The translations under genes and the position numbers were made by a program. The notes beneath the pieces are model-generated. The model was given only the letters and a program-made list of their open reading frames with translations, was not told the DNA's origin and made no database searches. From JBKBKC01 sp046294265 (GTDB lineage: Bacteria; Pseudomonadota; Alphaproteobacteria; Rhodobacterales; Rhodobacteraceae), in contig JBKBKC010000008.1 of the NCBI GenBank assembly GCA_046294265.1, forward strand, positions 152,534 to 216,533: 64,000 nt of DNA, given 5' to 3'. Shown one piece after another: positions 1 to 9,378 of this stretch. How positions within the stretch are numbered: position 1 is the first letter of the stretch; each line of letters starts with the position of its first letter.

Positions 1-635
1 CGACCCAGACCTACAAGCACATCAACAGCGGCGAGGGCGGGTTCCTGACCTGCGACGACCCCGCGCTGATGGCCCGCGCGGTGCTCCTGTCGGGCAGCTA
101 CATGCTCTACGCCCGCCACCGCGCCGCCCCGGCGCTCGAAGCCTACGACGGCCTGACGCTGGACACGCCCAACATCTCGGGCCGCATGGACAACCTGCGC
201 GCGGCAATTCTGCGCCCGCAGATCCCGCTTTTGGCCGAACGGCGGGCGCGGTGGCGGGTGCTCTATGACCGGATGGAGGCGGGGCTGCGCGATGCGCCGG
301 GTATCGCGCTGATCCCCCGGCCCGCGCATGAGGATTTCGTGGGGTCGTCCTTCCAGTTCATGCTCCCGGGGTGGGAGGGCGCGCAGGTGGCGGGGCTGGT
401 CGCGCGCTGCGCCGCGCGGGGGGTAGAGCTCAAATGGTTCGGTGCCGCCGATCCTCAGGGGTTCACCTCGGCCTATCGCCATTGGCGATATGCCGCCCCC
501 CCTGTGCTGCCCCGGACCGACCGAATCCTCGCGGGCCTTCTCGACCTGCGCCTTCCGCTGACATTTGCGCCGGGGGATGCCGACGTGATCGCCCGGATCA
601 TCCGGGAAGAGGCGGCGCGCAACACCCCCGTCTGA
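1..635 (+). CDS. DegT/DnrJ/EryC1-family PLP aminotransferase, C-terminal part
   Basis: This is the 3' part of a gene that begins before the window; the first complete codon in frame is at base 3. The readable protein starts with a KHINSGEGG stretch. That is the hallmark of DegT/DnrJ/EryC1 sugar aminotransferases, and the Lys (codon 15-17) is the expected Schiff-base lysine for pyridoxal phosphate. About 210 residues follow, covering the small C-terminal domain, and the frame ends with TGA at 633-635. Members usually transaminate keto-sugars for surface polysaccharide or antibiotic sugars, but some act on other substrates. The real substrate cannot be judged without the upstream half and neighbours. 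Confidence 0.8.
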   Translation, partial: TQTYKHINSGEGGFLTCDDPALMARAVLLSGSYMLYARHRAAPALEAYDGLTLDTPNISGRMDNLRAAILRPQIPLLAERRARWRVLYDRMEAGLRDAPGIALIPRPAHEDFVGSSFQFMLPGWEGAQVAGLVARCAARGVELKWFGAADPQGFTSAYRHWRYAAPPVLPRTDRILAGLLDLRLPLTFAPGDADVIARIIREEAARNTPV

Positions 636-660
636 CCAATGGCATGTGACGGTGGTCTGG

Positions 661-1737
661 TCACTCCTCTGGCTGCAGCAGGGTAATTTCCCCCGCGATC
701 TCCAGTTGCCGAACCGAAGCGATCACGGCTGACATTGCGGCCTCGGCGTCCCTCTCGCGCACGCGACCGCGCGCGGCCATCTCTTCGCGCAGGCTTTGCG
801 CCATGCGCTGCGACATGTTGCTCAGAAGGAACTCCGCCGCCGCGTTGGCATCGGGGTCCGAGATCGCGCCCGCCAATGCGGTCACCATCACCGGCAGGTC
901 CACAAGCCGCACCACCTTGGGCACGTCGCGCGGGGCGAGACGGACGGGCAGATGGACGAAGGTGAAGATCGCACGGCGCACTTCCGCGGCGAAACCGGCA
1001 TCCTCGGCCTCCAGCCCCGCCAGCACCTGGTCGCGGGTGGCGGCGGGCGAGACGTTCAGGATGGCCCCTACCCGCTCCACCGGGCCTGTATCAAAGGCGT
1101 TCGGGGGCTGGCTGTCGAGTTGCTGCACGATGGCGATACCGATGCGGCGCACCGCCTCGGGGTCCACGCTGCCGGTCATCGACACGGCATGGGTCACCCG
1201 CCGCGCCCGGTCGCCGGGCATCAGCGACAAGAGCTCCGCCGCTTTCGGCACAGGCAGCTTCGACAGCATGACCGCCGCCACCTCAACGCTTTCCGCCTCG
1301 ATCAGCGGCATCAGGCGTTCGGGGGCCAAGTTTGCGATGCGGTCCCAGGGGTCGGCCTTGGCCGAAGCGCCAGCGAGACGGCGCAAACGGCTGGCCGCAT
1401 TGGGTGAAATGTGACCCGCCATCATCGACAGCGCGCCCTCTATCCCGCCGGGAAAGGACAGGCCCACCTGTTCCAGTTCCGTGATGAATTCGTCCACAAC
1501 CGCGCCCAGGGTCACACGGTCAACCAGCCGCATGTGACCCATCTGTTCAGTCAGGGCCGCCTGCATGTGTTCAGGAAGGCTCGCCAGCGGCAAAGGCGCG
1601 CCTTCAGCCAGCAGGAAACGCACGATCACGGCCGCTTTTTCACGAGGGCTGAGCATGCGCGCCGAGGGGGATGCGGCCCGGGCGGGCTGTGCCGGAACCC
1701 GGACCTGCAAGGGGGTGATACGCGCGAGTTCGGCCAT
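661..1737 (-). CDS. fliG: FliG-like flagellar motor switch protein
   Basis: The 358-residue product ends in a FliG C-terminal domain. NMSQRMAQSLREE is followed by a charged GRVRERD helix, corresponding to the torque-generating ridge. The acidic pair reads EE where E. coli FliG has DD. The middle region keeps FliG-like armadillo helices such as ERLMPLIEAESVEVAAVML. FliG normally sits in the cytoplasmic rotor ring between MS-ring protein FliF and the stator. No other flagellar gene is present in the 64 kb: purB lies upstream and a sugar aminotransferase lies on the other side. It is therefore either an orphan or duplicated fliG, or a displaced member of the main cluster. Confidence 0.8.
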   Translation of the reverse strand: MAELARITPLQVRVPAQPARAASPSARMLSPREKAAVIVRFLLAEGAPLPLASLPEHMQAALTEQMGHMRLVDRVTLGAVVDEFITELEQVGLSFPGGIEGALSMMAGHISPNAASRLRRLAGASAKADPWDRIANLAPERLMPLIEAESVEVAAVMLSKLPVPKAAELLSLMPGDRARRVTHAVSMTGSVDPEAVRRIGIAIVQQLDSQPPNAFDTGPVERVGAILNVSPAATRDQVLAGLEAEDAGFAAEVRRAIFTFVHLPVRLAPRDVPKVVRLVDLPVMVTALAGAISDPDANAAAEFLLSNMSQRMAQSLREEMAARGRVRERDAEAAMSAVIASVRQLEIAGEITLLQPEE

Positions 1738-1809
1738 CTGAGCCTCCGATTCTGCCTGAGGGGCGGTTCGGAGGCAGCTTGGCCCGGCGCGGTTAACGCG
1801 CGCTGAAGG

Positions 1810-1977
1810 TCAGGAGGTGGGCTGGATCACGCAGGCCTGCGTGGCGGCGTCGAACACCTGGCCTTCGGCGCAGGCCGAGGCGGTGATGTTCATCGGCTTG
1901 CGGTCGCCGCAATAGGCAGCGGCGAGGCCGGGCGTCAGGGCCAGCGCGACGGCGGCCAGCGAAAGTTTGAGTTTCAT
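1810..1977 (-). CDS. Small secreted cysteine-containing protein
   Basis: This 55-codon gene starts at the ATG at 1975-1977. A longer frame upstream adds 23 residues without signal character, so the internal Met is preferred. The product opens with a clear Sec signal peptide (MKLKLSLAAVALALTPGLAAA). A mature peptide of about 34 residues follows, with three cysteines and the segment CAEGQVFDAATQACV. That spacing recalls small chitin-binding/peritrophin-like or conserved alphaproteobacterial periplasmic peptides, but I cannot name a family. It lies between purB and fliG on the same strand, with gaps of about 135 and 72 bases. Function is unknown. Confidence 0.6.
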   Translation of the reverse strand: MKLKLSLAAVALALTPGLAAAYCGDRKPMNITASACAEGQVFDAATQACVIQPTS

Positions 1978-2112
1978 TCGGGGCGTCCTTTGTGTCAGAG
2001 GTTCAGGTCCAACGGGCGCCGCGCAGGATATCCCACGCGTATCCACGCCTGAAAGATTAGCACGCCTGCCCGAAGGTCAAAGACATTTTGTTGCGCAGGC
2101 GTTCCGAGATGT

Positions 2113-3444
2113 TCACCCTTTCGTGTCCGTGCCCGCATTTTCGGCGCCGAAGACGCGGGCAAAGATCGTGTCAACATGTTTGGTGTGATATCCGAGATCG
2201 AATTTTTCGGCGACCTCGGTCGGCGTCAGCGCGGCGGTCACCTCCGGGTCGGCCAGCAATTCGGTCTGAAAATCGGCCCCCGCCTCCCAAACCTTCATCG
2301 CGTTCCTCTGCACGAGGCGATAGGCATCCTCACGGCTGACGCCCGCTTGGGTGAGGGCCAGAAGCACCCGCTGGCTCATCACCAGACCGCGGAAGCGGTT
2401 CATGTTGGCCAGCATGTTGGCCGGATAGATCACCAGCCTTTCCACGAGACCCGCCAGCCGGTGCAGCGCGAAATCGAGCGTGATTGTCGCGTCAGGCCCG
2501 ATCGTCCGCTCCACCGAGGAATGACTGATGTCGCGCTCGTGCCAGAGCGTCACATTCTCCATCGCCGGGATCACCGCCATCCGCACCAGCCGCGCAAGGC
2601 CCGTCAGGTTTTCCGACAGCACTGGATTGCGCTTGTGCGGCATGGCGCTGCTGCCCTTCTGGCCGGGGGAAAAGAACTCCTCGGCCTCCAGAACCTCGGT
2701 GCGCTGCATGTGGCGGATTTCGGTGGCGATATTCTCGATGGAACTGGCGATGACGCCGAGGGTGGCGAAGAACATCGCGTGGCGGTCGCGGGGAATGACC
2801 TGAGTGCTGATCGGTTCGGGGATAAGGCCCATCTGCGCGCAGACATGCGCCTCAACGCGCGGGTCGATGTTGGCGAAGGTGCCGACGGCGCCAGAGATGG
2901 CCCCGGTGGCGACCTCAGCGCGTGCGTTCACCAGGCGGGCGCGGTTGCGAGCCATCTCGGCGTAGAAGCGTGCGAAGGTGAGGCCCATGGTGGTGGGTTC
3001 GGCGTGGATGCCGTGGCTGCGGCCGATGCGCGGGGTGTCCTTGTGTTCCAACGCGCGGGCCTTCAGGGCGGCCAGCACGCGGTCGAGACCCGCCAGCAGC
3101 AGGTCCGACGCGCGCACCAGCTGGATGTTCAACGTCGTGTCCAGCACGTCCGAGCTGGTCATGCCTTGATGGACGAAGCGCGCGGCATCCGCCCCGATGA
3201 TTTCGGCCAGATGAGTGAGGAAGGCGATGACATCGTGCTTGGTGACGGCCTCGATCTCGTCGATGCGGGCCACGTCGAATGGGGTGTCCTTGGCTTGCCA
3301 CACGGCGGCGGCGTTTTCCTGCGGGATCACGCCAAGGGCCGCCTGCGCATCGCAGGCATGGGCCTCGATCTCGAACCAGATGCGGAACTTGGTTTCGGGC
3401 GACCAGAGGGCGACCATCTCGGGGCGGGAATAGCGGGGGATCAT
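2113..3444 (-). CDS. purB: Adenylosuccinate lyase
   Basis: PurB releases fumarate from SAICAR and from adenylosuccinate, two steps of purine and AMP synthesis in the cytoplasm. The 443-residue product has the fumarase/aspartase superfamily signature GSSAMPHKRNP at 264-274. The flexible catalytic loop starts there. TSSD (about 96-99) and GRSHG (141-145) are the other two active-site segments. The open frame extends 88 codons further upstream, but the ATG at 3442-3444 is preceded by a good AAAGGAGG Shine-Dalgarno and begins with the usual MIPRYSRPEM of the family. Length is normal for the short bacterial PurB class. Confidence 0.95.
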   Translation of the reverse strand: MIPRYSRPEMVALWSPETKFRIWFEIEAHACDAQAALGVIPQENAAAVWQAKDTPFDVARIDEIEAVTKHDVIAFLTHLAEIIGADAARFVHQGMTSSDVLDTTLNIQLVRASDLLLAGLDRVLAALKARALEHKDTPRIGRSHGIHAEPTTMGLTFARFYAEMARNRARLVNARAEVATGAISGAVGTFANIDPRVEAHVCAQMGLIPEPISTQVIPRDRHAMFFATLGVIASSIENIATEIRHMQRTEVLEAEEFFSPGQKGSSAMPHKRNPVLSENLTGLARLVRMAVIPAMENVTLWHERDISHSSVERTIGPDATITLDFALHRLAGLVERLVIYPANMLANMNRFRGLVMSQRVLLALTQAGVSREDAYRLVQRNAMKVWEAGADFQTELLADPEVTAALTPTEVAEKFDLGYHTKHVDTIFARVFGAENAGTDTKG

Positions 3445-3552
3445 CGGGGCCTCCTTTGGGCGGGGCGTTCCGGGGGCGATTAGACTGCGAGGGGCAAGGG
3501 CGCAAGGGAGGCAGGCCTTGCGCGGCCCTGCGCGAGTTTCTAGGCTGCAAGG

Positions 3553-4128
3553 ATGGATGGACCGCATGCCCCCGAGAAAATCCGACTGACCCGCGACGAC
3601 TGGATCGCCGCAGGGTTTCGCGCGCTTCTTGCCGAGGGGCCGGGGGGGATCAGGGTTGAGGCCATCGCCCGCGAGATCGGCACGACCAAGGGATCGTTCT
3701 ACTGGCATTTCAAGGATGTCCCAGACCTGCGCGCGGCGATGCTGGCGCTGTGGGAGGCCGAGGCGGTGGCCGTGTCCGCGCTAGAACCAGACCTGCCCGC
3801 CCGGCGGCGCGTGATGGCGCTTGTCGATCTGGTGTCGGCTGCGGCGGGGGAGGCCGGGGCCCCGGTGGCCGCCGAGCCCGCGATCCGCGACTGGGCGCGG
3901 GGAGATGCGGAGGCACGGGGCGCAGTCGCGCGGCTGGATGCGGCGCGGATCGCCGATCTGCGCGGGTTCCTGACCGAGGCCGGGCTGGGGGCGGCGGCGG
4001 CGGCGCGCGGGGCGGTGACGCTCTCGGCCGCGATCATCGGCTTTGCGGCGTTGCGCGGGACGGCAGGGACGGACATGCGGCGCGACCTTGCCGCGCTGGC
4101 GCGGGCGGTGCTGGACGGGCGGCTGTAG
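3553..4128 (+). CDS. TetR/AcrR-family transcriptional regulator
   Basis: This 191-residue protein has the N-terminal TetR helix-turn-helix at about residues 33-55 (IRVEAIAREIGTTKGSFYWHFKD), including the typical KGSFYWHF recognition helix end. The remainder is an Ala/Arg-rich all-helical ligand/dimerisation region with no diagnostic motif. It is divergent from purB, whose start is 108 bases away, and converges tail to tail with gluQ (its stop abuts the gluQ stop at 4129). The target is unknown; autoregulation or control of a gene outside the window is possible. The ATG follows a short AAGG. Confidence 0.85.
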   Translation: MDGPHAPEKIRLTRDDWIAAGFRALLAEGPGGIRVEAIAREIGTTKGSFYWHFKDVPDLRAAMLALWEAEAVAVSALEPDLPARRRVMALVDLVSAAAGEAGAPVAAEPAIRDWARGDAEARGAVARLDAARIADLRGFLTEAGLGAAAAARGAVTLSAAIIGFAALRGTAGTDMRRDLAALARAVLDGRL

Positions 4129-4992
4129 CTACGCCAGCCCGACCATGCGGCGGATGTCGTCGGGTGTGGCCCCCTCGGCGCGGTATTTCGACAGGGCGCG
4201 TGCATCGTCGCGCTTGGCCAGGCGGCGGCCCATATCGTCGCGGATCAGGCGGTGGTGGTGATATGAGGGGGTTTGCAGGCCCAGCAGGCGTTGCAGCAGG
4301 ACGTGGATCGCCGTGGCCTCAAAGAGATCCTCGCCCCGCACCACATGGGTGATGCCCTGCGCCGCGTCGTCCAGCACAACGGACAGGTGGTAGGAGGTGC
4401 CAAAATCGCGGCGGGCCAGCACGATGTCGCCGATGAGGTTGGGGTAGTCACGCGCGGGGGGGGCGACCCCGCCCTGGTGCTCCGGGCCGGTTTCCGTGAA
4501 GCGCAGCCCTTCGGCAGACACTGGCGCCCGCAGGGCCGCCGCCATGTCCAGCCGCAGGTGCGCGTTGACAGGGCGCACGCCCGCCGCTCGCGGTCCGGCC
4601 CGGCAGGTGCCTGGATAGACAGGGCCATCCGGGCCGTGGTGGGGCGCGCCCTCCTGCGGGGCGCTCAAAGCGGCGTCGATGTCGCGGCGGGTGCAGGTGC
4701 AGGGGTAGAGCAGGCCCTGTGACCAGAGCGTGTCGAGGGCCGCGCCATAGGCGGGCATCCGGTCGGACTGGCGCATCGGCTGGCCGTCCCACGCAATGCC
4801 CAGCCAGCGCAGATCGTCTACCAGGCGCGCCTCCCACTCCGGTTTGCTGCGCTGCGGGTCGATATCCTCGATGCGCAGCAGGAACCGCCCCCCCGCCGCT
4901 CGCGCCATGTCATGCGCCAGCATCGCGGAATAGGCATGGCCAAGGTGCAAGGGCCCCGTGGGCGAGGGGGCGAATCGGGTTACGACAGCCAT
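4129..4992 (-). CDS. gluQ: Glutamyl-Q tRNA(Asp) synthetase
   Basis: This truncated glutamyl-tRNA synthetase paralog activates glutamate and attaches it to queuosine at the wobble base of tRNA(Asp). The 287-residue product has the class I HIGH-equivalent HLGH (16-19) and the zinc site typical of GluQ-RS (CTC at 98-100, Tyr126 and Cys130). The KMSKS-equivalent is in KRDDARAL (260-267). There is no anticodon-binding domain, as expected for the family. The true start is the ATG at 4990-4992; the longer frame runs backwards into trmFO. It overlaps the 3' end of trmFO by 13 bases, so the two tRNA-modification genes are probably co-transcribed. Confidence 0.93.
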   Translation of the reverse strand: MAVVTRFAPSPTGPLHLGHAYSAMLAHDMARAAGGRFLLRIEDIDPQRSKPEWEARLVDDLRWLGIAWDGQPMRQSDRMPAYGAALDTLWSQGLLYPCTCTRRDIDAALSAPQEGAPHHGPDGPVYPGTCRAGPRAAGVRPVNAHLRLDMAAALRAPVSAEGLRFTETGPEHQGGVAPPARDYPNLIGDIVLARRDFGTSYHLSVVLDDAAQGITHVVRGEDLFEATAIHVLLQRLLGLQTPSYHHHRLIRDDMGRRLAKRDDARALSKYRAEGATPDDIRRMVGLA

Positions 4993-6308
4993 TCCGTGAA
5001 CGCGGCCTTGGCGCGGTCGGTATAAACCTTGTAGCGGTCCTTGCGGCCCCGGCGGCCGCCCTTGGCCTCGATGGGGGGGAAGAGGCCGAAGTTCACGTTC
5101 ATCGGCTGGAAGGTCTTTGCATCCGCGCCCCCGGTGATGTGGGTGACCAGCGCCCCCATGGCGGTGTCGGGCGGGGGCGGGGGCAGGTCGCGCCCGAGGA
5201 TCTCGGCCGCCGCCATCCGGCCCGCGAGCAGGCCCATGGCGGCGCTTTCCACATAGCCCTCCACCCCCGTCACCTGGCCCGCAAAGCGCAGGCAAGGCCG
5301 AAGGCGCAGGCGCATCCGGTCATCGAGCAGCGTGGGCGAGTTGATGAAGGTGTTGCGGTGGATGCCGCCGAGGCGGGCAAAGGATGCCTGCGCCAGCCCC
5401 GGAATGCGTCGGAAAACATCGACTTGCGCGCCGTGCTTCATCTTGGTCTGAAAGCCCACCATATTGAACAGCGTGCCCAGCTTGTTGTCGCGGCGCAGCT
5501 GCACCACGGCATAGGGCTTCATCGGGTTGTGCGGGTTGGTCAGGCCAACCGGCTTCATCGGGCCAAAGCGCAGCGTCTCGCGCCCGCGTTCGGCCATCAC
5601 CTCAATGGGCAGGCAGCCGTCGAAATAACCCGCCGTCTCGCCCGCGTGGAACTGGGTCTTGTCGGCCGCCAGAAGGGCATCGATGAAGCCCTCGTATTGC
5701 GCGCGGTCCAGGGGGCAGTTGATATAGGCGGTTTGTTCCTCGACCGTCTCGCCCTTGTCGTATCGGCTCTGCATCCAGGCCACGTCCATGTCGATGGTGT
5801 CGGCATGGACGATGGGGGCGATGGCGTCGAAGAACGCCAGATGCTCGGCGCCGGTCACCGCACGGATGCTTTCGGCCAGCGCGCCAGAGGTCAGCGGGCC
5901 GGTGGCCACGATCCAGTGTCCGGATGAAGGAAGCTCTGCAACCTCCTCACCCACCACGGAAATCAGCGGGTGTGCATGGATCGCTGCGGTGACCGAGGCG
6001 GCAAAGGGATCGCGGTCCACCGCCAATGCGCCGCCTGCAGGCAGCCTATGCCGGGTCGCCATGTCCATGATGATCCCCCCCGCCGAACGCATTTCCCAAT
6101 GCAAGAGGCCCACGGCGTTCCTCTCATCATCATCCGAGCGGAAGGAGTTGGAGCAGACCATTTCCGCCAGATCGCCGGTGCGGTGCGCGAAGGTGCCGAC
6201 CGCCGGGCGCATTTCGTGGATGACCACGGGCACGCCCATGGATGCCGCCTGCCAGGCGGCCTCGGCCCCCGCCATGCCGCCGCCGATGATATGCAGCGTT
6301 TCGGTCAT
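4980..6308 (-). CDS. trmFO: Methylenetetrahydrofolate--tRNA-(uracil-54-C5)-methyltransferase
   Basis: TrmFO uses FAD and methylene-tetrahydrofolate to make ribothymidine at position 54 in the T-loop of tRNAs. The 442-residue protein has the N-terminal FAD dinucleotide fold IIGGGMAGAEAAW (7-19). The strongly conserved CSNSFRSDD segment follows, with Cys52. The start ATG at 6306-6308 is chosen because translation from it matches the family N terminus MTETLHIIGGG. It lies one base after the stop of the small gene upstream and overlaps gluQ downstream, giving a gyrA / small ORF / trmFO / gluQ unit on the minus strand. Confidence 0.94.
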   Translation of the reverse strand: MTETLHIIGGGMAGAEAAWQAASMGVPVVIHEMRPAVGTFAHRTGDLAEMVCSNSFRSDDDERNAVGLLHWEMRSAGGIIMDMATRHRLPAGGALAVDRDPFAASVTAAIHAHPLISVVGEEVAELPSSGHWIVATGPLTSGALAESIRAVTGAEHLAFFDAIAPIVHADTIDMDVAWMQSRYDKGETVEEQTAYINCPLDRAQYEGFIDALLAADKTQFHAGETAGYFDGCLPIEVMAERGRETLRFGPMKPVGLTNPHNPMKPYAVVQLRRDNKLGTLFNMVGFQTKMKHGAQVDVFRRIPGLAQASFARLGGIHRNTFINSPTLLDDRMRLRLRPCLRFAGQVTGVEGYVESAAMGLLAGRMAAAEILGRDLPPPPPDTAMGALVTHITGGADAKTFQPMNVNFGLFPPIEAKGGRRGRKDRYKVYTDRAKAAFTEWLS

Positions 6309-6309
6309 C

Positions 6310-6606
6310 CTACCCCCGGTAAAGCCCTGCGCGTTGCCCCGCGACAAAGGCCGCAGCGTCGGTCACGTCAAGGCCAAGTTCCGCAGCCTTCAGGAAAAAC
6401 CCTTGTGCCGGCATCCCTTGCGACAATCGGCCCTCGCACAGTGCGGCGCGCAAGGGCCGACCGGCGGCGGCGTCGGCCTCCATCAGCGCCTCCAGCGCCG
6501 CCGTCAATTCGCCCATCCGCCAGCCCAGATCGCGGGCCAGCGCGCCGTAGGTGACGGTGCCGCCTGTGGCTGCGAGGGCCGCCAGCCGCGCCTCAAGCGG
6601 GGTCAT
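6310..6606 (-). CDS. Conserved hypothetical protein, 98 aa
   Basis: The start is the ATG at 6604-6606, which overlaps the last 14 bases of gyrA; the stop is one base from the trmFO start. Tight packing between two well-known genes strongly suggests it is real and translated. The product is soluble and Ala/Leu-rich. TVTYGALARDLGWRMGELTAALEALMEADAA could fold as a small winged-helix unit, followed by a conserved-looking PLRAALCEGRLSQGMPAQGFF segment. I recognise no named family and assign no function. Confidence 0.7.
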   Translation of the reverse strand: MTPLEARLAALAATGGTVTYGALARDLGWRMGELTAALEALMEADAAAGRPLRAALCEGRLSQGMPAQGFFLKAAELGLDVTDAAAFVAGQRAGLYRG

Positions 6607-9304
6607 CGCCCTGTTCGGCGACGCGGGCGACCGAGACCACACGCTCGTCCCTGCCGGTGTTGAACACCTTCACTCCGCCCGCGCTGCGAGAGCGGAAGCT
6701 GATCTGCGCCACCGGCACCCGGATCGACTGGCCGGTGGAGGTGGCCAGCATGATCTGGTCGGAGGTCTCGACCGGGAACGAGGCCACGAGCGGGCCGCCA
6801 CGCATCGCACCGTCCATCGCCTTGACGCCCATGCCGCCTCGACCCCGAACGGGATAATCGTGGCTGGACGACAGCTTGCCTGTGCCGGTTGAGGTGATCG
6901 TGAGGATCAGATCCTCCGCCGCCGACATCTGCGCATAGCGTTCCAGCGACAATTCCCCGGCCTCGACGCTCTCCTCGTCGTCGGCTTCCTCGTCGGGGGC
7001 CCCGGCCATCAAACGGCGTTGTTTCAGATAGGCCGCGCGTTCGGCGGGGTCGGCCTCGAAATGCCGGATGATCGCCATCGACACCACGCGGTCGCCTGGG
7101 GCAAGCCGGATGCCGCGCACGCCGGTCGAGCCTCGGCTCTTGAATACACGGATCTCGGTGGTGGAAAAGCGGATGGCACGACCAAGGGCGGTGACAAGCA
7201 TCACGTCGTCGGTGTCATCCGCGATGGCGGCATTCACCAGCGTCACGCCGGTCGGCAGGTTCATCGCGATCTTGCCGTTGCGCTTGACGTTGGTGAAGTC
7301 GGACAGGTCGTTCTGGCGCACGTCGCCGTCGGAGGTGGCAAAGACGATCTGCAGTGCATCCCATTCCTCCTCTGGCACGTCCACGGGCATGAGGGCGGCG
7401 ATGCTGACACCCTGCTGGATGGGCAGGATGTTCACGATGGCCTTGCCGCGCGCGTTGCGCCCCGCCATGGGCAGGCGCCAGGTCTTCATCTTGTAGACCA
7501 TGCCATCGGTCGTGAAGAACAAGAGCCACGTGTGCGTGTTGGCAACGAAAAGCGTCGTCACCACATCGTCTTCCTTGGTGGACATGGAGGCAAGTCCCTT
7601 GCCGCCGCGGTTCTGCGCGCGGAATTCGGCAAGCGGCGTGCGCTTGATGTAGCCGCCGGAGGTGATGGTCACGACCATATCCTCGCGCTCGATGAGGTCC
7701 TCATCCTCCATGTCGCCCGACCAGTCGAGGATCTCGGTGCGGCGGGGAACAGCAAACAGGGCCTTCACCTCGGCCAGTTCCTCGGCGATGATCGCCATGA
7801 TCCGTTCCCGGCTGGCAAGAATGGCCAGATAGTCCTTGATCCGGCTCGCCAATTCGGCAAGCTCGTCGGTCACCTCCTTGACGCCCAGGGCGGTCAGACG
7901 TTGCAGGCGCAAATCGAGGATCGCGCGGGCCTGCACTTCGGACAGGTTGTAGGTGCCATCCTCGTTGATGCGGTGGCTCGGGTCGTCGATCAGCATGATG
8001 TAATCGGCGATGTCCTGCGCGGGCCAGCGGCGGGTCATCAGTTTTTCGCGCGCCTCCGCTGCATCGGCAGAGGCGCGGATGGTGCGCACCACCTCATCGA
8101 CATTGGAAACGGCCACCGCCAGACCGCAAAGGATATGGCTGCGCTCGCGTGCGCGCCGAAGCTCATAGGCCGTGCGGCGCGAGACGACATCTTCGCGGAA
8201 GGCAATGAAATGCGTGAGGAAATCGCGAAGCGTAAGCTGTTCGGGCCGGCCCCCGTTCAGCGCCAGCATGTTGCAGCCGAAATGCACCTGCATCGGCGTA
8301 AAGCGGAAAAGCTGGTTCAGCACAACATCGGCCGTCGCATCGCGCTTGAGTTCCACCACAACGCGCACGCCGATCCGGTCGGATTCGTCGGCCACATGGC
8401 TGATCCCCTCGATCCGCTTGTCGCGCACCGCATCCGCGATGCGCTCGACCATGGTGGATTTGTTCACCTGATAGGGGATCTCGTCCACGATGATGGCGAA
8501 ACGGTCCTTGCGGATTTCCTCGACATGCGTTTTTGCCCGGATCACCACCGACCCGCGCCCCTCCAGATAGGCCTTGCGCGCGCCGGAGCGGCCGAGGATC
8601 AGGCCACCGGTGGGAAAGTCCGGGGCGGGGATGATCTCCATCAGCGCCTCGGAGGACAGGTCCGGGTTGGCCATCAGGGCGAGGGTGGCGTCGATCACCT
8701 CGCCCAGGTTGTGGGGCGGGATGTTGGTGGCCATGCCGACGGCGATGCCGCCCGCGCCGTTGACCAGCATGTTGGGAAAGCGGGCCGGCAGCACCGTGGG
8801 CTCGCGGTCCTTGCCGTCGTAATTGTCCTGGAAATCGACGGTGTCCTTGTCGATATCGGCCAGCAGGAACCCGGCAGGCTTGTCCATGCGCACTTCGGTA
8901 TAGCGCATGGCGGCGGGGTTGTCGCCGTCCATCGAGCCGAAATTCCCTTGCCCGTCAAGGAGTTTCAAGGACATGCTGAACGGCTGCGCCATCCGCACGA
9001 GGGCATCGTAAATCGCAGAGTCGCCATGCGGGTGATACTTGCCCATCACGTCGCCCACGGGGCGGGCGGACTTGCGATAGGGCTTGTCGTGGGTGTTTCC
9101 GGTTTCGTGCATTGCATACAGAATGCGCCGATGCACAGGTTTTAACCCGTCGCGCAGGTCGGGGATGGCGCGGCTGACGATCACCGACATGGCATAGTCG
9201 AGATAGGCCGTCTTCATCTCTGCGGCGATGTCGATCTGCGGCCCGGCATGGGCCATGCGCGGGGTTTCACCTTTATCGTCAATATCTTCCGGGGTGTCGC
9301 TCAT
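6593..9304 (-). CDS. gyrA: DNA gyrase subunit A
   Basis: GyrA is the DNA breakage-reunion subunit of gyrase, forming A2B2 with GyrB and introducing negative supercoils. The 903-residue product has the winged-helix catalytic core, with the active-site Tyr135 in AAMRYTEV. The quinolone-determining region HPHGDSAIYDALVRMAQPF carries Ser96 and Asp100, the residues associated with a sensitive enzyme. The C-terminal half holds the beta-pinwheel repeats, including RGGKGLASM as the GyrA-box-like element. The ATG at 9302-9304 is preceded by a good promoter candidate at 9350-9378. Confidence 0.97.
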   Translation of the reverse strand: MSDTPEDIDDKGETPRMAHAGPQIDIAAEMKTAYLDYAMSVIVSRAIPDLRDGLKPVHRRILYAMHETGNTHDKPYRKSARPVGDVMGKYHPHGDSAIYDALVRMAQPFSMSLKLLDGQGNFGSMDGDNPAAMRYTEVRMDKPAGFLLADIDKDTVDFQDNYDGKDREPTVLPARFPNMLVNGAGGIAVGMATNIPPHNLGEVIDATLALMANPDLSSEALMEIIPAPDFPTGGLILGRSGARKAYLEGRGSVVIRAKTHVEEIRKDRFAIIVDEIPYQVNKSTMVERIADAVRDKRIEGISHVADESDRIGVRVVVELKRDATADVVLNQLFRFTPMQVHFGCNMLALNGGRPEQLTLRDFLTHFIAFREDVVSRRTAYELRRARERSHILCGLAVAVSNVDEVVRTIRASADAAEAREKLMTRRWPAQDIADYIMLIDDPSHRINEDGTYNLSEVQARAILDLRLQRLTALGVKEVTDELAELASRIKDYLAILASRERIMAIIAEELAEVKALFAVPRRTEILDWSGDMEDEDLIEREDMVVTITSGGYIKRTPLAEFRAQNRGGKGLASMSTKEDDVVTTLFVANTHTWLLFFTTDGMVYKMKTWRLPMAGRNARGKAIVNILPIQQGVSIAALMPVDVPEEEWDALQIVFATSDGDVRQNDLSDFTNVKRNGKIAMNLPTGVTLVNAAIADDTDDVMLVTALGRAIRFSTTEIRVFKSRGSTGVRGIRLAPGDRVVSMAIIRHFEADPAERAAYLKQRRLMAGAPDEEADDEESVEAGELSLERYAQMSAAEDLILTITSTGTGKLSSSHDYPVRGRGGMGVKAMDGAMRGGPLVASFPVETSDQIMLATSTGQSIRVPVAQISFRSRSAGGVKVFNTGRDERVVSVARVAEQGDDPA

Positions 9305-9349
9305 ATGTCGCGCGCGTCCTTCGCCGGGGGTCTAGATCGTGGTGGAGGC

Positions 9350-9378
9350 GTTATAGACCATACCGGATATGGGGGCAA
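9350..9378 (-). promoter_or_regulatory. Promoter candidate for gyrA
   Basis: On the minus strand a -35-like TTGCCC (9373-9378) is followed after exactly 17 bases by the -10-like TATAAC (9350-9355). Initiation about seven bases further would give a 5' leader of about 40 bases before the gyrA ATG. Agreement is 4/6 and 5/6 with the sigma-70 consensus, and nothing else in the gap looks as good. No experimental support is visible from sequence. Confidence 0.5.

Noticed and set aside
7019..9145. A 708-codon plus-strand frame opposite gyrA
   Set aside because: Antisense shadow of gyrA with His/Gly/Asp-rich composition.
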